A DNA stretch of 14,236 nucleotides from Pseudomonadota bacterium. Lineage in GTDB: Bacteria > SAR324 > NAC60-12. Numbering within the stretch: the first letter of the stretch is position 1; each line of letters begins with the position of its first letter. The stretch covers positions 1 to 14,236 of the forward strand of contig JACNKY010000242.1 in NCBI GenBank assembly GCA_014381795.1. The letters run 5' to 3'. This document shows positions 14,212 to 14,236 of this stretch, piece by piece. The notes beneath the pieces were generated by a model. The model was not told the DNA's origin and searched no databases. It saw only the letters and a program-made list of their open reading frames with translations. Position numbers and translations under genes: made by a program.

Positions 14212-14236
14212 AGCAGGAAGGGGTATTAAGTTATTT

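Noticed and set aside
1..14236. Defence system, CRISPR array, prophage or insertion sequence
   Set aside because: No transposase, integrase, nuclease cassette, terminal inverted repeats or regularly spaced direct repeats were found on either strand.

Overview
This is a compact bacterial chromosome segment, AT-rich by eye (roughly 40% GC, not computed). It looks Gram-negative and proteobacterium-like. The CGFS glutaredoxin, A-type Fe-S carrier, YggT, RimO, the yebC-ruvC-ruvA order and a full-length SMC (not MukB) fit lineages outside the Enterobacterales, such as delta-type or SAR324-like bacteria. That placement is inference; there is no rRNA or other phylogenetic anchor here. Most of the content is conserved housekeeping. 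I found no phage, transposon, CRISPR array, tRNA or rRNA.

Layout. Positions 1-1464 (minus) hold the first 488 codons of a large, unrecognised one-pass membrane protein that runs off the left edge. A 272-bp divergent spacer (1465-1736) separates it from a tight plus-strand operon at 1737-3672: a monothiol glutaredoxin-rhodanese fusion, an A-type iron-sulfur carrier, a two-repeat YggT membrane protein and a 52-residue small membrane protein. Everything to the right is on the minus strand: hisD (3695-4972), smc (5239-8817), a YgjP-like metallopeptidase (8922-9740), ssb (9930-10397), ruvA (10437-11054), ruvC (11099-11596), yebC (11589-12341), a 429-bp spacer with a decayed 2H-phosphoesterase fragment, and rimO (12771-14147). 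An intrinsic terminator at the right edge closes a minus-strand gene outside the window.

How the genes relate. The plus operon is themed on iron-sulfur cluster handling: a CGFS glutaredoxin carries 2Fe-2S clusters, a rhodanese handles sulfane sulfur, and an A-type protein delivers clusters. RimO, at the far end, is itself a 4Fe-4S radical-SAM enzyme and a possible client. The minus-strand block yebC-ruvC-ruvA-ssb-smc concerns Holliday-junction processing, single-strand DNA protection and chromosome organisation. ruvB is not in this window.

The least ordinary items are the left-edge membrane protein, the 52-residue protein after yggT, the 2H-phosphoesterase relic behind rimO, the diverged SMC hinge, and several perfect inverted repeats in spacers. 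Apart from ssb, few genes have a clear Shine-Dalgarno sequence, so several starts are uncertain.
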